Source: an uncultured Nitriliruptoraceae bacterium
GTDB taxonomy: Bacteria > Actinomycetota > Nitriliruptoria > Nitriliruptorales > Nitriliruptoraceae
Assembly: GCA_913060655.1 (NCBI GenBank)
Contig: CAJXTG010000003.1
Coordinates: forward strand, 48,808 to 112,807
Length of the DNA: 64,000 nt
Direction: 5' to 3'
The first letter of the stretch is position 1. Each line of letters starts with the position of its first letter. This document shows positions 61,337 to 64,000 of the stretch, in pieces. The notes under the pieces are model-generated. The model did not search any database. It saw nothing but the letters and a program-made list of their open reading frames with translations, and was not told the DNA's origin. Made by a program: the position numbers and the translations under genes.

Positions 61337-62802
61337 ACGTCGAGGCGTGAGCGGTGGACGAAGCGACCCTTCGGCTCGCCGACGACCTGGCCAGCGGCGA
61401 GGATCTGCTCGCCCCGGAGGAACGTGTCGGTCACCGTCGCGCCGATCTCGATGCCTTCGAGGGCGCTGTACTCCTGCGCGGACTCGGAGTCGTCGGCGCT
61501 GACCACGAAGCCACGCGAGGGGTCAACGATCGCGACGTCCGCGTCGTAGCCGGGGGCGAGGTGGCCCTTCCGGTGCAGCCCGTAGCGCTCCGCCGGGTTC
61601 GAGGCGACGAGGCGGGCGATCGTGGGGAGGCTGAGCCCGCGCTTGACGCCCTCGCCGACGAGTCCGGGCAGCAGGTACTCAGTGCCGCCGAAGCCGGACT
61701 TCGCGAGGAAGACGTCGTCGCGGTCGTCGCCGAACTTGATCTCGTCCTTGCAGCAGGCGTGGTCCGAGACGACCCAGTCGACGTTGCCGGCGATGAGGTG
61801 CCCCCAGAGCGCCTCCATGTCCTCCTTGGGCCGGATCGGCGGGTTGACCTTCGCTCCGATGCCGGGGGCGTTGTCGAGGTTGGCGAGCAGGTGTCCGATC
61901 GTGACCTCGCGGCGGAAGTCGATGTGCGGGAACGCGGTCCGCATCCGCAGGGCTGCATCGAGCGCCTTCGCCGAGGAGAGGTGCAGCAGGTTGATGTTGG
62001 CGAGTTCGGTCTCGTGCGCGAGGTAGCTCGCGATCGTGATTGCCAGGCCCTCCGAGTGTGGCGGACGGGATCGGTGGTAGGCGTCGAGGTCGCGTGGGCC
62101 GCCGCCCTCCTCGACGATCTTCGTGTACGCCGCCATGATTTCCGCGGTCTCGCAGTGCAGCGATAGCGAGATGCGGTCGGCGAGCTCGGGGTGCGCCTCG
62201 CGGACCTGCTGGATCCCGCGCATGACGAACTCGAAGTGGGCGTAGTCGTAACGCTCCCCGGGGGGTGTCATGAGGAACTTCGTCTGGTCCTCGGAGCGGC
62301 CGTGCAGCCCGTGCGATCCGTAGAACATGAAGATCTTGAACGACGTCACGCCATGTTCCATGACCAGGTCGTCGAGCTCCCCGATGTGCTCCCTCGACAT
62401 GGGTGCGACGTGGAAGGCGTGGTCGACGTACGCCCGTCCGCCAGAGAGCTCGAGGACCTCGGGGAAGAACTCGCGGTAGGGGCCGCCCTTGTTGAGGTAG
62501 TACTGGCCGGTCCGGATGTAGGTGAGCCCGGTCGTAACGCCACCCTGCGCCGCCGCCCGCGACTCCGTTGCGGTGTCCTGGTCGAGCGGGCTGTAGATGC
62601 CCCAGTGCTGGTGGGCATCGACCGCGCCCGGCATGGCAAGCTTGCCGCCTCCGTCGAACACCTCGCGCGCGGCTGCCGGGTCGATGCCCGGCTCGATCTC
62701 CGCGATACGTCCGTCCTTGATCGCGATGTCCGAGTCCTCGACCGTGTCGAGGTCCGGTCGGACCACCCGGACGTTGCGGATCAGCAGGTCGTACGCGGTC
62801 AT
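61333..62802 (-). CDS. Hydantoinase/dihydropyrimidinase-family cyclic amidohydrolase
   Basis: 489 aa. The binuclear metal site is complete: DAHQHWG (His64, His66), FKIF with the carbamylated Lys156, LHCETAE (His216), LLHLSSAKA (His274) and VVSDHACC (Asp347). The full-length fold includes the beta-sandwich ends. It opens cyclic amides, hydantoins, dihydropyrimidines or cyclic imides. First gene of a five-gene operon whose next products transfer CoA and cleave C-C bonds; ATG 62802 follows GAGGAGCGACGGCC. Substrate not determinable from the sequence. Confidence 0.92.
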   Translation of the reverse strand: MTAYDLLIRNVRVVRPDLDTVEDSDIAIKDGRIAEIEPGIDPAAAREVFDGGGKLAMPGAVDAHQHWGIYSPLDQDTATESRAAAQGGVTTGLTYIRTGQYYLNKGGPYREFFPEVLELSGGRAYVDHAFHVAPMSREHIGELDDLVMEHGVTSFKIFMFYGSHGLHGRSEDQTKFLMTPPGERYDYAHFEFVMRGIQQVREAHPELADRISLSLHCETAEIMAAYTKIVEEGGGPRDLDAYHRSRPPHSEGLAITIASYLAHETELANINLLHLSSAKALDAALRMRTAFPHIDFRREVTIGHLLANLDNAPGIGAKVNPPIRPKEDMEALWGHLIAGNVDWVVSDHACCKDEIKFGDDRDDVFLAKSGFGGTEYLLPGLVGEGVKRGLSLPTIARLVASNPAERYGLHRKGHLAPGYDADVAIVDPSRGFVVSADDSESAQEYSALEGIEIGATVTDTFLRGEQILAAGQVVGEPKGRFVHRSRLDV

Positions 62803-62873
62803 GGCCGTCGCTCCTCGTCGCACCGTGGTCCGGACGCAGCCCGGTCGGCGTCTGCTCCGATGTCCCAGAGTGA

Positions 62874-62879
62874 ACTCTA
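62874..62879 (-). promoter_or_regulatory. -10 element of the hydantoinase operon
   Basis: TAGAGT on the reverse strand, 71 nt before the ATG, with a poor -35, as expected for a regulated promoter. Confidence 0.42.
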
Positions 62880-62885
62880 CCGCCT

Positions 62886-62921
62886 GTTCCGCCTGACGCG
62901 ACGCTGTTCCGTGCGATTCCG
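62886..62921. promoter_or_regulatory. Phased GTTCCG direct repeats at the hydantoinase promoter
   Basis: GTTCCG at 62886 and 62906 and ATTCCG at 62916, spaced 20 and 10 bp, on one face of the helix. The same half-site makes the iclR palindrome. They lie between -10 and just upstream of -35. Confidence 0.48.
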
Positions 62922-62996
62922 TGGGTCCTGGAGCCGAACGGCCGGTGAGCACCGCGACGGCGGACGATTACGGCGGTGCGCGACGGTAGTGTCCGA

Positions 62997-63002
62997 TACA
63001 CT
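62997..63002 (+). promoter_or_regulatory. -10 element of the CDGSH gene
   Basis: TACACT 57 nt before the ATG. Confidence 0.4.
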
Positions 63003-63058
63003 GGGGTCGCGTCGCTATCCGGGGCGCCGCTGACCGCCGCGAGCGATGGGAACCATCG

Positions 63059-63298
63059 ATGAGTGCATCTGACGAGCTGACGGCGATCCGGGTCACGAAG
63101 AACGGGCCGCTCACCGTGAAGGGTCCCGTCCGGGTCGACGGCGCCGACGGAGCGCCCTGGACCGACATCCCGGAGGGTGGTGCCGTCGCGCTGTGCCGCT
63201 GCGGGCTGTCCAAGGTCAAGCCGTTCTGCGACGGCAGCCACAACGCGGGCGGGTTCGACTCCGCCCCGACGCCGGGGGACCAGCCCTACCCCTGGTGA
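63059..63298 (+). CDS. CDGSH-type iron-sulfur protein
   Basis: 79 aa. CRCGLSKVKPFCDGSH (about 46-61) carries the 3 Cys and 1 His ligands of the mitoNEET-type [2Fe-2S] cluster. The N-terminal part is beta-rich, without a membrane anchor. Possible roles are electron transfer or Fe-S delivery; bacterial single-domain members are poorly studied. Located just outside the island, and its 3' end overlaps the convergent PPOX gene by 13 nt. Confidence 0.93.
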   Translation: MSASDELTAIRVTKNGPLTVKGPVRVDGADGAPWTDIPEGGAVALCRCGLSKVKPFCDGSHNAGGFDSAPTPGDQPYPW

Positions 63299-63726
63299 GC
63301 GGTGCCGGAACGGTCCTCCTCGCCGCGTGGACGCTCGAGCCCGACGCGCACGACCCGGTCCGGCGCGATGCGGACGAGCACACGCTCCGACTCGATCGGC
63401 GCGGGGTAGGGCCGGCCGAAGTAGCGCTGTGCGCAGGCGTCGATGTGGGCCCGCGCCTCCGGGCCGGTCACGAAGGCGACCGCACGGCCCCGCACCTCGA
63501 CGAACCGGTACGGGTCGTCGCGTTCCCACACGGTGACCGTCGCCCGCGGATCGCGGCGCAGGTTGCGGTACTTCGCGCGGTGCACCTCGGTGTTGATGAG
63601 CAGGTGGTCGTCGTCCGCATCGACCCACATCACGTGCGACTGCGGCGTCCCATCGGGGAGCAGCGTCGTCAGGGTCGCGAAGTTGGTCCCGGTCGCGAGG
63701 CGTCGGACGTCGTCGTCGAGGCTCAT
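63286..63726 (-). CDS. PPOX-class (pyridoxamine 5'-phosphate oxidase-like) flavin/F420 protein
   Basis: 146 aa split-barrel. NFATLTTLLPDGTPQSHVMWVDADDDHLLINTEVHRAKYRNLRRDPRATVTVWERDDPYRFVEVRGRAV covers the cofactor-binding half; the pattern is that of the F420-dependent PPOX group common in actinobacteria, but FMN cannot be excluded. Biliverdin, quinone or nitro-compound reduction are known activities in the family. ATG 63726 follows GGAGGGAGGGGGCCG. Confidence 0.87.
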   Translation of the reverse strand: MSLDDDVRRLATGTNFATLTTLLPDGTPQSHVMWVDADDDHLLINTEVHRAKYRNLRRDPRATVTVWERDDPYRFVEVRGRAVAFVTGPEARAHIDACAQRYFGRPYPAPIESERVLVRIAPDRVVRVGLERPRGEEDRSGTAHQG

Positions 63727-63816
63727 CGGCCCCCTCCCTCCGTGCCGTCCCCGTCGTCCGGCCCCGCGGCCACCATAATCGTGACCGAGGACCCGGGTCG
63801 ACGTCCGGTGCTGCGC

Positions 63817-63822
63817 TAGCGT
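63817..63822 (+). promoter_or_regulatory. -10 element of the aldolase gene
   Basis: TAGCGT 79 nt before the ATG, inside the palindromic GCGCTAGCG context. Confidence 0.42.
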
Positions 63823-63900
63823 TGGCGCCGCCGGTCGGATCGTTCCGACCACCCCCGCCCACCGTCCCGATCGCTGCTCGAACCTGCTGGAGGATGAGCC

Positions 63901-64000
63901 ATGGCAACCGAAGAGATGCGCGCGAAGGTCGCCGCCGGACAGGGCTTCATCGCAGCCCTCGACCAGAGCGGTGGCTCCACCCCGAAGGCGCTCGCCATGT
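63901..64000 (+). CDS. Class I fructose-bisphosphate aldolase, N-terminal part (partial)
   Basis: 33 codons are in the window, MATEEMRAKVAAGQGFIAAL then DQSGGSTPKAL. The segment KxxxGxGFIAALDQSGGSTPKAL is characteristic of the bacterial class I aldolase that forms a Schiff base with fructose-1,6-bisphosphate. The ATG at 63901 is in frame with this peptide; an ATG 8 nt earlier is in another frame. CTGGAGGATGAGCC provides the ribosome-binding site. Confidence 0.9.
   Translation, partial: MATEEMRAKVAAGQGFIAALDQSGGSTPKALAM

Noticed and set aside
44394..63058. Mobile element carrying the catabolic island
   Set aside because: No integrase, transposase, tRNA target or flanking direct repeats could be seen; the composition shift alone does not prove an element.

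Overview
This 64-kb window looks like chromosomal DNA of a very GC-rich actinobacterium. Two 60-base lines that I counted by hand, in core-type and island DNA, have 47/60 and 34/60 G+C. The evidence for an actinobacterium is the gene content (lexA beside a LysM-type SOS protein and nrdR, a cobalamin-dependent ribonucleotide reductase, two RpoD-like sigma factors, a PPOX-class flavin/F420 protein), four LexA boxes of the CGAAC-N4-GTTCG type, many GTG starts, and several genes whose -10 hexamer lies only 6-7 nt from the start codon, which suggests leaderless mRNAs. I cannot name the genus; a deep-branching actinobacterial class is possible.

Layout. 1-7.8 kb: 5' end of lexA, an SOS-controlled LysM protein, nrdR, a hotdog-like protein, a GNAT fusion, an AI-2E family permease and nrdJ. 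7.9-29 kb: housekeeping and accessory metabolism, including three SDRs, mgtE, a nitroreductase, an MFS exporter, recQ, a YceI-like protein, two GH13 enzymes (an alpha-glucosidase and a sucrose phosphorylase), a branched-chain aminotransferase, an aldo/keto reductase, a tyrosine phosphatase and a histidine phosphatase. 29-44.4 kb: coaA, a PgpH-like HD phosphodiesterase, two paralogous RpoD-like sigma factors around a YibE/F membrane protein, a 5'-3' exonuclease, a lytic transglycosylase, citrate synthase, a truncated YceI relic, a MarR regulator, a 58-aa bacterial histone, a photolyase and dUTPase.

44.4-62.8 kb is a catabolic island with visibly lower GC and some rare TTA codons. It holds a P450, an SDR and a SnoaL-like protein, a complete LIV-type ABC importer, a forward operon (MmgE/PrpD, Asp/Glu racemase family, FAD-dependent reductase/dehydrogenase, muconolactone-isomerase-like), an IclR regulator, and a tightly overlapping reverse operon (hydantoinase, CaiB CoA-transferase, CitE-like lyase, cyclase-family hydrolase, second MmgE/PrpD). 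Read together, the genes suggest uptake of a small, probably cyclic and possibly nitrogen-containing, carboxylic compound, ring opening, isomerisation and redox adjustment, CoA activation and C-C cleavage to central metabolites. The substrate is not known. A 27-bp palindrome at the iclR promoter contains GTTCCG half-sites that recur as phased direct repeats at the hydantoinase promoter, so the island probably has its own regulator. 63.0-64 kb returns to ordinary genes: a CDGSH protein, a PPOX protein and the start of a class I aldolase.

No rRNA, tRNA, CRISPR array, transposase or integrase was recognised.
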